Part shown: in pieces, positions 25,396 through 34,829 of the stretch
Layout: every line of letters starts with the position of its first letter
How positions within the stretch are numbered: the first letter of the stretch is position 1
Assembly: GCF_900107925.1 (NCBI RefSeq)
Contig: NZ_FNUJ01000007.1
Span: forward strand, 124,001-188,000
Direction of reading: 5' to 3'
Origin: Amycolatopsis pretoriensis
GTDB taxonomy: Bacteria; Actinomycetota; Actinomycetes; Mycobacteriales; Pseudonocardiaceae
Length of the DNA stretch: 64,000 nt
Program-made: the position numbers and the translations under genes
The notes under the pieces: model-generated
The model's database searches: none
The model's input: the letters and a program-made list of their open reading frames with translations, nothing else
What the model was told of the DNA's origin: nothing

Positions 25396-26442
25396 ATGCC
25401 TGCAGCACCCGACAAGGACAAGGCGCTCGAGCTCGCGCTCGCGCAGATCGACAAGCAGTACGGCAAGGGCTCGGTGATGCGCCTCGGCGAGGACACCCGG
25501 CCGCCCATCGCCGTGATCCCCACCGGCTCGATCGCCCTCGACGTCGCGCTCGGCATCGGCGGGCTGCCCCGCGGCCGGGTCGTCGAGATCTACGGCCCGG
25601 AATCCTCCGGTAAAACGACGGTTGCCCTGCACGCGGTGGCGAACGCGCAGCGCGCCGGCGGCATCGCGGCGTTCATCGACGCGGAGCACGCGCTCGACCC
25701 GGAGTACGCCAAGGCCCTCGGCGTCGACACCGACGCGCTGCTCGTGTCCCAGCCGGACACCGGTGAGCAGGCGCTGGAGATCGCGGACATGCTGATCCGC
25801 TCCGGCGCGCTCGACATCCTGGTCATCGACTCCGTCGCCGCGCTCGTGCCGCGTGCCGAGATCGAGGGCGAGATGGGTGACTCGCACGTCGGCCTCCAGG
25901 CCCGCCTGATGAGCCAGGCGCTGCGGAAGATCACCGGTGCGCTGTCCAACTCGGGCACCACGGCGATCTTCATCAACCAGCTCCGCGAGAAGGTCGGCGT
26001 CATGTTCGGCTCCCCGGAGACGACGACCGGTGGCAAGGCGCTGAAGTTCTACGCGTCGGTCCGCCTGGACGTGCGCCGCATCGAGACGATGAAGGACGGC
26101 GGCGAGGCGGTCGGTAACCGCACCCGCGTCAAGGTCGTCAAGAACAAGGTGGCCCCGCCCTTCAAGCAGGCCGAGTTCGACATCCTCTACGGCCAGGGCA
26201 TCTCCCGCGAGGGCTCGCTGATCGACATGGGTGTCGACCAGTCCATCGTGCGCAAGTCGGGCGCTTGGTACACCTACGAGGGCGACCAGCTCGGCCAGGG
26301 CAAGGAGAACGCGCGCCGGTTCCTGCGCGACAACCCGGACATCGCCAACGAGATCGAGAAGCGGATCAAGGAGAAGCTCGGCATCGGCCCGCAGCTCGAC
26401 GCGGACGCCGTCGAAGCGGTCCCGGCGCCGGTCGACTTCTGA
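25396..26442 (+). CDS. recA: Recombinase RecA
   Basis: A protein of 348 residues, normal length, with no intein. RecA binds single-stranded DNA, pairs homologous strands and stimulates LexA self-cleavage. Walker A is GPESSGKT at 67-74. ILVIDSVAALVPRAEIEGEMGD contains Walker B and the start of loop L1. INQLREKVGVMFGSPETTTGG is loop L2. GAWYTYEGDQLGQGKENAR is the C-terminal domain signature. A LexA box upstream and recX 64 bases downstream complete the usual SOS arrangement. Confidence 0.99.
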   Translation: MPAAPDKDKALELALAQIDKQYGKGSVMRLGEDTRPPIAVIPTGSIALDVALGIGGLPRGRVVEIYGPESSGKTTVALHAVANAQRAGGIAAFIDAEHALDPEYAKALGVDTDALLVSQPDTGEQALEIADMLIRSGALDILVIDSVAALVPRAEIEGEMGDSHVGLQARLMSQALRKITGALSNSGTTAIFINQLREKVGVMFGSPETTTGGKALKFYASVRLDVRRIETMKDGGEAVGNRTRVKVVKNKVAPPFKQAEFDILYGQGISREGSLIDMGVDQSIVRKSGAWYTYEGDQLGQGKENARRFLRDNPDIANEIEKRIKEKLGIGPQLDADAVEAVPAPVDF

Positions 26443-26506
26443 GATCCGGGAATGAACCCCGCCGTGGCCGTGGTCCGCGGTGGGGCGTGACGAAGGGGTA
26501 GTCGAG

Positions 26507-27052
26507 GTGGCGAGGGCGCCCAAGGTTCCGCCGGCCGAGCTTCCTCCCGAGGAGCGGTACAAGAAGGCCAAGGAGATCTGCTTCGATCTCCTGGCCGCTC
26601 GTCCGCGCACTCAGGAAGAGCTCCGGCAGGCGTTGCACCGCAAGGGATTCGACGAGGAGACCTGCGAAACCCTGCTCGGCAAGCTCGACCGGGCGGGGCT
26701 GGTCAACGACGAGGAGTTCGCCCAGCTGTGGGTGAAGTCCCGCCACGCGAACCAGGGGCTCTCCCGCACCGCGCTGGTGGCCGAGCTGCGGCGCAAGGGC
26801 GTCGACGGTGAGATCGCCGCGCAGGCGGCGGGCGAGGTCGATCGCGAATCCGAGGAGCAGATGGCCAGGGAACTGGTCCGCAAGCGCCTCGGGTCCCTCG
26901 GCAACGTCGACGAGCAGACGGCGTTGCGGCGGCTGCTCGGCTTCCTCGCCCGCAAGGGCTACCCCCAGGGACTGGCGTACACGGTGATCAGGGAGGAACT
27001 CCGCGAGTACGGCGCGGAGTCCACCCTGCTCGACGACGCCGTCATCGACTGA
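26507..27052 (+). CDS. recX: Regulatory protein RecX
   Basis: A protein of about 181 residues that binds RecA filaments and limits their activity. The three-helix repeats typical of RecX are visible: ARPRTQEELRQALHRKGFDEE, NDEEFAQLWVKSRH with SRTALVAELRRKGV, and RLLGFLARKGYPQGLAYTVIREE. I choose the GTG at 26507 because AAGGGG lies eight bases upstream. A GTG at 26480 would add nine residues. It is very likely co-transcribed with recA and so SOS-induced. Confidence 0.94.
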   Translation: MARAPKVPPAELPPEERYKKAKEICFDLLAARPRTQEELRQALHRKGFDEETCETLLGKLDRAGLVNDEEFAQLWVKSRHANQGLSRTALVAELRRKGVDGEIAAQAAGEVDRESEEQMARELVRKRLGSLGNVDEQTALRRLLGFLARKGYPQGLAYTVIREELREYGAESTLLDDAVID

Positions 27053-27090
27053 CCCGAGCGGCCGGCGCGGGCGGGGAAGACCGCGGCGAG

Positions 27091-28670
27091 TCAGTTCGTC
27101 TTTCGGATCAGACCGGTGTAACCAACGAGGGCGAGAGTCGCCAGTCCCCAGATCCCGGCTTGGGTCAGCCAGATCGCGATGGTGAAGACGGTTGCCCAGT
27201 TAGTGTCCGGGTCGATGTCGCACCGGCCGCGGACACCGGTCGTTGCGATCGGCAGCCCTCGGTCCAAGCCGAGGCTGATCAGTTCGACGTCCGTGCATGG
27301 TCTGCCGGTGAGATCGGAGAAAGTGCTGGTGCGTTCGGCGACGTGGTGCCTGCCATCGGTGATGTGTCCCGCCCACAGGCCAAGGCAAGCGGACATCCCC
27401 AGAGCGACCAGGAGTGCTGCAGCGGTCCGTCGAGTCAGGTAGCCGTAGCCCGCTAGGGCACCCCAGAGCCAATGGAACCGCCTCGTCAACCAGTTGCCGA
27501 GGGCTTTCGGAGCTCGGTCGTAGAGGTCTCTCTGCTGGGCGATGAGGATTCGGCGTGCGTTTCCATCGTGACCGGCTGCTCGCTCGGCGGATGCCAGCTC
27601 CTGATAGGGGCCAGGCCGATATGCTTCTGTGTGAAAGCGGACAAGGTGAAGCCATTCCTGCCATGGCATGGACTGATAGGGCATTACTTCGAGCGCGCCG
27701 AATTTGAACCCGTTGATGTCCACGCGCCTGGGCTGTTCGCAAGGCTTTTCGGCGCTTGTCCCTGAACATAGTGTGTCCCTGGGGAGAAAGACCTTTGACT
27801 CCACGTGCGTGTTCTCGAGATCCAGGGTCAAGCCTTCGCTGTTGGTGATCTCGGATCCCAACATGATCAACATGCCTCCGATCCGTGCGCCGATGAGTCG
27901 GACTGTGGCATGTTGGCCAGTGCCGGAAGCTTGCACACCGTTGAGGTTCAAGCCTGCTTCGGTCCTCAGTTGGTCAGCTGAAAGGCGGTACCGGCGGCGT
28001 TGAAGATCCTTGCTTTGCGGAGGCTCACCACCCCGTCGATGCGGGCCTGGAAGAGCTGAACCGCCGCCCACCTGGTCGCGGCATCGAACCGAGTCTCGTC
28101 CAGCCACAGGTCGCCGTCGACGTGAAGGCCTGGTGCAAACAGGGCAGCGCCAGTCGAGTTGGTGATCTCGGTTCTGCTCAAGTCCAGCCTGTTGCCGATG
28201 CGTGCCTTGGGGAGTCGTACCGCGCCGGCGCTGCCGGCGCCGGCTATCCGAAGGTCGTCGAGCCACATACCCGATTCGAGCCGGGCTCCATCGGCGTGAA
28301 CGTTGCCGACGCGGCAGTGTGCCAGGCGCAACCAAGGTAAGTTGGCGTGCCAGGCGGAGATTTCGCCGTTGACGACACAGGAGATCAGGCTCAAGCCGGC
28401 GCGGGCGCTGACATTGTCGAGGTCAAGCGGGCCTGAGACGCGAACGCTTCGAACCCTTACGCCCTTTGGGTCGAACGTGCCGTGCTGGCCCAACAGCATC
28501 TCGCGTACCAGCTGTGCCCGGATCTCGTGTGCCGGATCATCGTCCTCGGCAAGGTCGTCGACCGAAAGCCCGGAACCTGTCGGTACCTCACCGGCGTGCG
28601 CAGCGTCGATCAATTCACGTTCGAGGTCGGTCAGATCGTCAAGTATCGGCAGCGATGAGTATTCGGTCAC
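27091..28670 (-). pseudogene. Pentapeptide/beta-helix-type membrane protein gene with an apparent frameshift
   Basis: The first frame starts MTEYSSLPILDD at 28670 and carries a repeated beta-helix pattern (SGPLDLDNVSARAG, DGDLWLDETRFDA). It then hits a stop at 27966-27968 after FQLTN. The neighbouring frame continues the same pattern (RTEAGLNLNGVQASG, LIGARIGGMLIML) and ends in two membrane helices near the C-terminus (AALLVALGMSACLGLWAG and IWGLATLALVGYTGLI). One extra C near 27969 on the coding strand restores 526 residues, and the span plus one is divisible by three. Similar streptomycete proteins are named membrane-associated oxidoreductases, a label with no visible basis. GC is clearly lower than in neighbours, suggesting transfer. 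Confidence 0.7.
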
Positions 28671-28701
28671 ACCAAGCGAGTCGCCGGATGCTGAGCGGAT
28701 G

Positions 28702-30021
28702 CTACAAGCGTCGCTGAGCTTCTACGGCGGAACCGGATGGCCGAGGGACGGCGGGCGGGGAGCTCGTGCGTGCCTCGCCGGGGCGGCGGGCCGCCGGGAC
28801 CCGGCGGTCCGAGCGGTGCTTGCGGACCGCCAGCAGCAGCACCGCGAGCAGTCCCATCACCACGCACGTGACCACCGCCGACAGCACCAGGAACTCGTCG
28901 AGCCGCCCGGCCGCCAGGTACGCGCCCAGGGCCACCGCCACCAGCGCGCACACCGCTCGGTCCACAATGGACTCCATCGACAACAGCGTCGCGCGGTAGC
29001 GGGAGTCCGGGATCGAGTCGTTCAGCAGCTGTTTCTGGACCGGGAACGAAATCCCCGTCGCCACCGCGAAGACGCACAGCAGGACCACCGTCGGGAAGGC
29101 ACCCGCGACCACGACCACGCCGAGGCACAGCGCCATCACGATCGTCAGCGTGAACACCGAACCCACCGGGCCGATCGCGCGGCGGAGGCGGTGGGGGCGG
29201 GCCGCGCCCAGAGCCTCGAACACCGTCATGGCCGCCAGCACCGCGCCGTACCAGTTCACCGACAGCGACTTCGACTCCAGGATCGGCTGGAACAAGTTCA
29301 CCTGGCAGATCCGGACCAGCGTGAACATCGCGATGCCCTGCACCATCAGCAGCACCAGCCACCGCGACGACCGCAACGTCGAGAGCGCGCCGCCGACGCC
29401 CGCCAGCAGCGACGCCGTCTTGCCCGTGACCCGGCGGCCGCCGGGGATCGGCGGGAGCTTCAACGCGAACACCAAGGCCACGCCGGCGTTGATCGCCGTC
29501 AGCCAGTACGGGGACGGGAGGTTCCACGTCATCAGCAGGCCGATCACCGGCCAGTACACGATCTTGCCGACCAGGCTGTACGCGCGGCCGACCCCTTCCA
29601 CGCGCAGGTAGTGCTCACCGGCGCCGGACGCGTGGAGGTATTCGTACAGGTACGCGCTCTGCGCGCCCGACACGAGTGACCGCGCCAGGGCGATCAGGAT
29701 GAAGTGCACCAGGAACCCGGTGTACGAACCGAGGAACACCGGCACCAGGTTCGCCGCCACGAGCACGCCCGCGCCCGCCGCCAGCGAGGTGCGGTAGTCG
29801 AAGCGGTCCGCGATCATGCCCGTCGGGATCTCCAGCAGGCAGAACACGATGTAGTAGATGCTCTGGATGCCGAAGATCTCGCCGTCGGACAGGCCGGCGA
29901 GCTTCTGGTACTGGTAGAAGATCGGCACCCACAGCAGCAGGCCGAAGAAGAACTGGAACCCGTAGGTCAGCCGGACGGCACGACGGACGGCGGGGTTCGC
30001 GGGCAGGCGAAGGCCCAGCAT
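28702..30021 (-). CDS. MFS transporter paired with a water-dikinase-like enzyme
   Basis: A protein of 439 residues with about twelve membrane helices. The ATG at 30021 (MLGLRLPANPAVRRAV) is preceded by GGGAG. Helix 2 is followed by the short loop IPTGMIADRFDYRTSL, which has the Gly-x-x-x-Asp-Arg pattern of the MFS signature between helices 2 and 3. The C-terminus is a Pro/Arg-rich cytoplasmic tail. It begins 17 bases after the stop of the upstream gene and is surely in the same operon. The substrate is unknown. If the partner phosphorylates a glycan or natural product, this could export the product or import its precursor. Confidence 0.85.
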   Translation of the reverse strand: MLGLRLPANPAVRRAVRLTYGFQFFFGLLLWVPIFYQYQKLAGLSDGEIFGIQSIYYIVFCLLEIPTGMIADRFDYRTSLAAGAGVLVAANLVPVFLGSYTGFLVHFILIALARSLVSGAQSAYLYEYLHASGAGEHYLRVEGVGRAYSLVGKIVYWPVIGLLMTWNLPSPYWLTAINAGVALVFALKLPPIPGGRRVTGKTASLLAGVGGALSTLRSSRWLVLLMVQGIAMFTLVRICQVNLFQPILESKSLSVNWYGAVLAAMTVFEALGAARPHRLRRAIGPVGSVFTLTIVMALCLGVVVVAGAFPTVVLLCVFAVATGISFPVQKQLLNDSIPDSRYRATLLSMESIVDRAVCALVAVALGAYLAAGRLDEFLVLSAVVTCVVMGLLAVLLLAVRKHRSDRRVPAARRPGEARTSSPPAVPRPSGSAVEAQRRL

Positions 30022-30038
30022 GACGGTTTCTCCCGAGC

Positions 30039-32006
30039 TCAAACGGAATACGGACGCAGCTGCACGAGGTGGAGGTGCTCGCCGTCGGCGAGCCACTCGA
30101 CGTCCACCGGCGAGTCGAACGTGTAGTCGGGCGAGAAGTGCCCCTGCAGCAGGCGACCGGCGATCGCGAGCCGCTGCAGCTGGTCGTGCGCCCGCGAGTC
30201 GAGGTCGGACACCGCGTCGCCGAGGGACACCGTGCGGCCGCCGCCTTCGACCGTCGAGTACAGGTACTGCATGGGCAGCGCCGAACCCTCGACGACGTCG
30301 GTCACGCGCGGCGACACGTTGACGTACACCGTGCGGAAGTCCGCGCGGTTCATCGGGTTCGTCGTCACGAGCACACCGCCGAAGTCGGCCGCGACCTGCT
30401 CCTGGATCACCACGCCCATGTAGCACTCGTCGAGGGAGATCCCGGCCTGGCGCCGCAGCCGGACGCTGCGCACCGACACCAGCGACGCCCACACCTCCTT
30501 GACGCTGGCGAAGATCCGCTCGGCCGTCGTGACGTGGTTGAGCGACTCGTAGATCCCGGCCGCCGAGAACCCGGCCAGGTCTTCGGCGTTCGAGGAACTG
30601 CGCACGACGAACGTCCGGACCCCGGCCAGCTGCGACACCAGCGCGGAGTCGATCTCCCCGGCGAGCGCGCCCGGAAGCCGAGCCGACCGGATCAGCCCCT
30701 GCAGCTCGACGCACAGCGGCTCGATTTCGCGGGCGTCCAGCTCCAACGCCATCTTCAGCTTGCCGATGGCCTGCTGGATCCGCGGCGACGACTCGAGGAA
30801 CCGGCGCTGCAGTGAGAACGGCAGCGCGATCCCGCGAGGCACGCGGACGTGATCGTCGAGCAGCCGGCGTGCAGCCGCAAGAAGATCACCCCCGGCCGGG
30901 ACGTCCAGCAGCCGGGCCAGGTAGGGCAGCAGGTTCTCCCGCGGCGGGCGCGGCACCTGGTAGAAGCCGAGCAGCCGCTGCGAACCGTGCGCCAGCACGT
31001 GGTGCAGCTCGCCGAGGTTGGCCGCCTTCGTCCCGTACCGGTAGCGGTCGGTCGCGCGCAGCCGCTTCAGGTTCACGATCGGGCTGTGCTCGGACTCCGG
31101 TTCCTCCAGCTTGACGCGCTGGGCGTACCACCGCGGCGGTTCGGTCGACGCCGGCTCGGCGACCTCCCGCAGCGAGAGCCCCTGAGCGTCCACTGTGTAC
31201 TCGACCCACTTGCCGTCCAGCCCGCGGGTTTCGACGTCGGCCAGCGCGCCGACCTGGACGGCGTTCGGAATCTGCCAGCCGGTGGCCAGGACGTTGGTGT
31301 GCGACAACGGCGTCGTGTGGCGGGCGTTGACGATGCCCGACAGTCGCGGGATGTCGTCGGGGACGCGGTCCATCACGATGATGTCCGACCAGTCCAGCGT
31401 CGCGGCGCGGTACTCGGCCTCGGTGCGGAACGCGCGCAGCCGGCCCGTCGCCGTGCCGGGGTTCAGCGGGACGAACGGCGCCGTCGAGAACAGCTCGTGC
31501 GCGAACACCCGCGGCAGCTCGCCCGGCGGGATCTCCCGCACGATCCGCTCCTGCAGCTGGTTGGCCGGCTTGAACACCAGCGGCAGCGCCGGGTCGACGT
31601 ACCGCGCGACGAACGCGTGGAACTCGCGGATCAACGCGGCCGGCATCGTGTCGACCTCGACCGTCTCCAGGGAAAGCAGCTGCGGGTGGCGGGCGAGGAT
31701 GCCGAGCAGGAACCGGCGGTCCGGCGCGTGGTAGAAGTCCTGGTTGTAGGAGTCGATTTCCGCGCGCACCCGTTCTTCGGTGACGCCCAGGATCTCTTCC
31801 CCGATATAGATCGCGTGAAAGGAATGGCGCGCGTCGTTCAGGAAGTGGATCTCCGCGTTTTCGCGGTCGACCACGACCTTGACGAAGGAATAGCCGCCGA
31901 GGGTGCCGCCCAGCTGGTGGAGGGCGGACAGCGAAAGGCGTTCGCCGACGAGTGCGGCGACGTTCTCGGGGGCAGGACTGGGGGCGACCACATCGGTCAG
32001 GGACAC
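30039..32006 (-). CDS. PEP-utilizing/PPDK_N protein with water-dikinase-like domain order
   Basis: A protein of 655 residues. The start is the GTG at 32006 (reads VSLTDVVAPS), with GAGGAG upstream. Residues 1-200 match nothing I know. The swivelling phosphohistidine domain is at about 205-285, with TTPLSHTNVLATG (His236). The C-terminal part (about 320-655) is a PPDK_N ATP-binding domain with YGTKAANLGEL, VRSSSNAEDLAGF at 468-480 and VVIQEQV, ending LVQLRPYSV. In PEP synthase and rifampin phosphotransferase the ATP domain comes first. Here the order is His domain then ATP domain, as in plant alpha-glucan water dikinase, whose C-terminal motifs it resembles. The substrate is unknown. It is in an operon with an MFS gene. 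Confidence 0.8.
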   Translation of the reverse strand: MSLTDVVAPSPAPENVAALVGERLSLSALHQLGGTLGGYSFVKVVVDRENAEIHFLNDARHSFHAIYIGEEILGVTEERVRAEIDSYNQDFYHAPDRRFLLGILARHPQLLSLETVEVDTMPAALIREFHAFVARYVDPALPLVFKPANQLQERIVREIPPGELPRVFAHELFSTAPFVPLNPGTATGRLRAFRTEAEYRAATLDWSDIIVMDRVPDDIPRLSGIVNARHTTPLSHTNVLATGWQIPNAVQVGALADVETRGLDGKWVEYTVDAQGLSLREVAEPASTEPPRWYAQRVKLEEPESEHSPIVNLKRLRATDRYRYGTKAANLGELHHVLAHGSQRLLGFYQVPRPPRENLLPYLARLLDVPAGGDLLAAARRLLDDHVRVPRGIALPFSLQRRFLESSPRIQQAIGKLKMALELDAREIEPLCVELQGLIRSARLPGALAGEIDSALVSQLAGVRTFVVRSSSNAEDLAGFSAAGIYESLNHVTTAERIFASVKEVWASLVSVRSVRLRRQAGISLDECYMGVVIQEQVAADFGGVLVTTNPMNRADFRTVYVNVSPRVTDVVEGSALPMQYLYSTVEGGGRTVSLGDAVSDLDSRAHDQLQRLAIAGRLLQGHFSPDYTFDSPVDVEWLADGEHLHLVQLRPYSV

Positions 32007-32120
32007 TGGATCTCCTCGCTCGAAACAGCGAGGGGGAACGATAACAGGCCGGTAAATCACCCACCGGCGCCGCGATTGCTCCATTCAGCGGGATTCATGA
32101 CCGCCGCCACACCCGCTCGG

Positions 32121-32150
32121 AGCACCGTTCCAGAAAGCTGGAACGGTGCT
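32121..32150 (-). terminator. Strong hairpin downstream of edd-eda (terminator)
   Basis: AGCACCGTTCCAG (32121-32133) and CTGGAACGGTGCT (32138-32150) are perfect 13-base arms around AAAG. It lies about 60 bases past the eda stop and upstream of the water-dikinase-like operon, so it separates the two minus-strand units. No clear T tract. Confidence 0.75.
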
Positions 32151-32210
32151 CCCGCGATGCGGACGTGAATTCCGCCGTTCGGGCGCGGCGACGACGCGGG
32201 GTGATCTCCG

Positions 32211-32816
32211 CTACAGCTGCGCGGCTTCGGCGGCCAGCTTCTCGATCGTGGCGGGATCGAGCGACGCCGTCAGCCACGAACCGCCGATGCAGCCGACGTT
32301 CGGCAGCGCCAGGTACGACGGCGCCGACGCGACCGTGATCCCGCCCGTCGGGCAGAACTTCAACGACGGCAACGGGCCCGCGATCGACTTCAGGTACGCG
32401 ACGCCGCCGGAGGCCTCGGCCGGGAAGAACTTCAACGCCGTGAGCCCGCGCTCGGCCAGCCGCATCGCCTCGGACACGGTGCTCGCGCCGGGCAGGAACG
32501 GCAGCCCGGTCTCGAAGCACGCGTCGACGACCGCGTCGGTGCAGCCCGGCGTCACGAGGAACTTCGCCCCCGCGTCCGCCGCCTGCTTCGCGTGGTCCGC
32601 CGCGGTGACGGTGCCGGCGCCGATGACGATCTCCGGCACCTCGGTCGCGACGCGCTCGATCGCCGACAACGCCGCCGGGGTGCGCAGGGTCAGCTCGATG
32701 ACCCCGATCCCGCCGGCGAGCAGGGCCCGGGCCGTGGGCACCGCGTCGTCGGCGTCGTCGATCACCACGACGGGCATCACGGGGGACAGCTCGAGCAGGT
32801 CCTGACCGGTGGTCAC
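32211..32816 (-). CDS. eda: 2-keto-3-deoxy-6-phosphogluconate (KDPG) aldolase
   Basis: A protein of 201 residues, the usual length. It splits KDPG into pyruvate and glyceraldehyde 3-phosphate, the last step of the Entner-Doudoroff pathway. The conserved Glu41 lies in VIELTLRTP, GAGTVT is at about 67-72, TPGCTDAVV follows and the Schiff-base Lys129 is in ALKFFPAE. The start is the GTG at 32816, in a GTGA overlap with the edd stop, so the pair is translationally coupled. A strong hairpin about 60 bases downstream ends the unit. Confidence 0.94.
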   Translation of the reverse strand: MTTGQDLLELSPVMPVVVIDDADDAVPTARALLAGGIGVIELTLRTPAALSAIERVATEVPEIVIGAGTVTAADHAKQAADAGAKFLVTPGCTDAVVDACFETGLPFLPGASTVSEAMRLAERGLTALKFFPAEASGGVAYLKSIAGPLPSLKFCPTGGITVASAPSYLALPNVGCIGGSWLTASLDPATIEKLAAEAAQL

Positions 32817-34702
32817 TGACCGACCTCCTGGGTTGTGAAAGCGGGCATTCCGAAGTGCTCCGGCGTCAGGCCGCCGAACACCGATGCGCCCTGGTCAGCG
32901 GGGCCGACGGCACGGCGCAGCGCGGCGAACAGCTCTCGGCCGGTGCCGGTCCAGGATGCTTCGGACGGCGGCGAGTCCACAAGCTCACGGCGGGCGAGTT
33001 CTTCGTCACCGACGAGCACGTCGAGGCTGCCCGAGGTGGCGTCCAGCCGGACGACGTCGCCGTCGGCGATGCGCGCGATCGGGCCGCCCGCCGCGGCTTC
33101 CGGTGTCACCTGGATGGCGGCGGGGATCTTGCCCGACGCGCCCGACATGCGGCCGTCGGTGAGCAACGCCACGGCGTGCCCGCGGTCCATGAGCACACCC
33201 AGAGCCGGCGTCAGGCCGTGCAGCTCCGGCATGCCGTTCGCCCGCGGCCCCTGCTGCCGGACCACCACGACGACGTCGCGGTCCAGCTCGCCGGCCTCGA
33301 ACGCGGCCTTGAACGCCTGCTGGGTGGTGAACACGCGCGCCGGCGCCTGGACGACCCGGTGCTCGGGCGCCACGGCCGACACCTTGACCACCCCGCGGCC
33401 GAGGTTGCCCTCGACCATCCGCAGCCCGCCGTCCGCGGCGAAGGGACGCCACACCGGGCGCAGCACGTCCTCGTCGAGGCTGCGGGTCGGCACGTCGCGC
33501 CAGACCAGCTCGCCGTCGGACAGGATCGGCTCGGCGCGGTAGCGGTGCAGCCCGAACCCGGCGACCGTGTGCACGTCTTCGTGCAGCAGCCCGGCGTCGA
33601 GCAGCGTGCCGACCAGGAACTGGATGCCGCCGGCGGCGTGGAAGTGGTTGATGTCGGCGCTGCCGTTCGGGTAGACCCGCGCCAGCAGCGGCACGACGGC
33701 CGAGAGGTCGGAGAAGTCGTCCCAGGTCAGCTGGATGCCCGCGGCCGCGGCGATCGCGACCAGGTGCATCGTGTGGTTGGTCGAGCCGCCGGTGGCGAGC
33801 AGCGCGATGATGCCGTTGACGAACGCCTTCTCGTCGAGGATCCGCGAGACCGGCGTGTACTCCTCGCCGCGCGAGAGGGCGACGATCCGGCGTCCGGCTT
33901 CTTCGGTCAGCGCTTGACGCAGCGCCGAACCGGGCTGGACGAAGCTGGCGCCGGGCAGGTGCAGGCCCATCACCTCGACGACCATCTGGTTGGAGTTCGC
34001 CGTGCCGTAGAAGGTGCACGTGCCGGCCGAGTGGTACGACGCCGCTTCGGCGTCCAGGAGGTCTTCGCGGGTCGCGAGGCCCTCGGCGTACAGCTGCCGG
34101 ACGCGCGCCTTCTCCTTGTTCGGCAGCCCGGAGTTCATCGGCCCGGCCGGGATCAGGATCGCGGGGAGGTGCCCGAACGACAGGGCACCGATCAGCAGGC
34201 CGGGGACGATCTTGTCGCAGACGCCCAGCAGCAGGGCCGCGTCGAACATGTCGTGCGACAGCGCGATCGCCGTCGACATCGCGATGACCTCGCGGCTGAA
34301 CAGGGACAGCTCCATGCCCGCGCGGCCCTGGGTGATGCCGTCGCACATCGCGGGCACGCCGCCGGCGAACTGGGCGACGCCGCCCGCGGAACGGACGGAC
34401 TTCTTCAGCCAGGCCGGGTACTCCTGCATCGGCTGGTGCGCCGAGAGCATGTCGTTGTAGGACGAGACGATCGCGACACCCGGGGCGCGCGCGGCCCGCA
34501 GGGCTTCCTTGTCGACGCCGTCCATGGCGGCGAAGCCGTGGGCGAGGTTGCTGCACGCGAGACCGCGGCGGACCGGGCCTTCCGCGTACGCGGCGGCCGT
34601 GCGGCCGAGGTAGGCGCCGCGGGTCGCGGCACTGCGGGCGGCGATGCGCTCGGTGACGTCGGCGACGACTCGGTGCGGCTTCGTGGTGGGGATGGGGCTC
34701 AT
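32813..34702 (-). CDS. edd: 6-phosphogluconate dehydratase
   Basis: A protein of 629 residues of the IlvD/Edd family. It converts 6-phosphogluconate to KDPG. The three expected iron-sulfur ligands are Cys120 (VPAMCDG), Cys162 (GVCDKIVPG) and Cys229 (SAGTCTFYGTANS). The later LLTDGRMSGASGKIPAAI is the family C-terminal signature. Edd rather than dihydroxyacid dehydratase is supported by its length, by PMQEYP near the N-terminus and by the fused operon with eda. The upstream region contains a GAATC(N6)GATTC repeat and is shared with the divergent sdh1 operon. Confidence 0.94.
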   Translation of the reverse strand: MSPIPTTKPHRVVADVTERIAARSAATRGAYLGRTAAAYAEGPVRRGLACSNLAHGFAAMDGVDKEALRAARAPGVAIVSSYNDMLSAHQPMQEYPAWLKKSVRSAGGVAQFAGGVPAMCDGITQGRAGMELSLFSREVIAMSTAIALSHDMFDAALLLGVCDKIVPGLLIGALSFGHLPAILIPAGPMNSGLPNKEKARVRQLYAEGLATREDLLDAEAASYHSAGTCTFYGTANSNQMVVEVMGLHLPGASFVQPGSALRQALTEEAGRRIVALSRGEEYTPVSRILDEKAFVNGIIALLATGGSTNHTMHLVAIAAAAGIQLTWDDFSDLSAVVPLLARVYPNGSADINHFHAAGGIQFLVGTLLDAGLLHEDVHTVAGFGLHRYRAEPILSDGELVWRDVPTRSLDEDVLRPVWRPFAADGGLRMVEGNLGRGVVKVSAVAPEHRVVQAPARVFTTQQAFKAAFEAGELDRDVVVVVRQQGPRANGMPELHGLTPALGVLMDRGHAVALLTDGRMSGASGKIPAAIQVTPEAAAGGPIARIADGDVVRLDATSGSLDVLVGDEELARRELVDSPPSEASWTGTGRELFAALRRAVGPADQGASVFGGLTPEHFGMPAFTTQEVGQ

Positions 34703-34798
34703 GTCCGGCTCCGGATCACTGGTGTGGGGTGGTCCGCGGGACGGCAGCGCTGGCGCCTCTGGGTCGTGACACTGGCCACAGTACCTCGCGAAAACGCC

Positions 34799-34814
34799 GA
34801 ATCAAAATCGATTC
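34799..34814. promoter_or_regulatory. AT-rich inverted repeat upstream of edd
   Basis: GAATC (34799-34803) and GATTC (34810-34814) flank a six-base spacer in a locally AT-rich stretch about 100 bases before the edd start. The place and form suit an operator or an overlapping promoter for edd-eda. No regulator gene is adjacent. Confidence 0.35.
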
Positions 34815-34829
34815 AGAAGATCGACCCGC

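Noticed and set aside
28702..30714. A 670-residue version of the MFS protein
   Set aside because: The first 230 residues are an antisense-type shadow in the upstream enzyme gene. The MFS starts at 30021 with GGGAG.
32014..32033. Hairpin over the ribosome-binding site of the water-dikinase-like gene
   Set aside because: The seven-base arms CCTCGCT and AGCGAGG do overlap GAGGAG, but the stem is short and may be chance in GC-rich DNA, so I do not list it as a feature.
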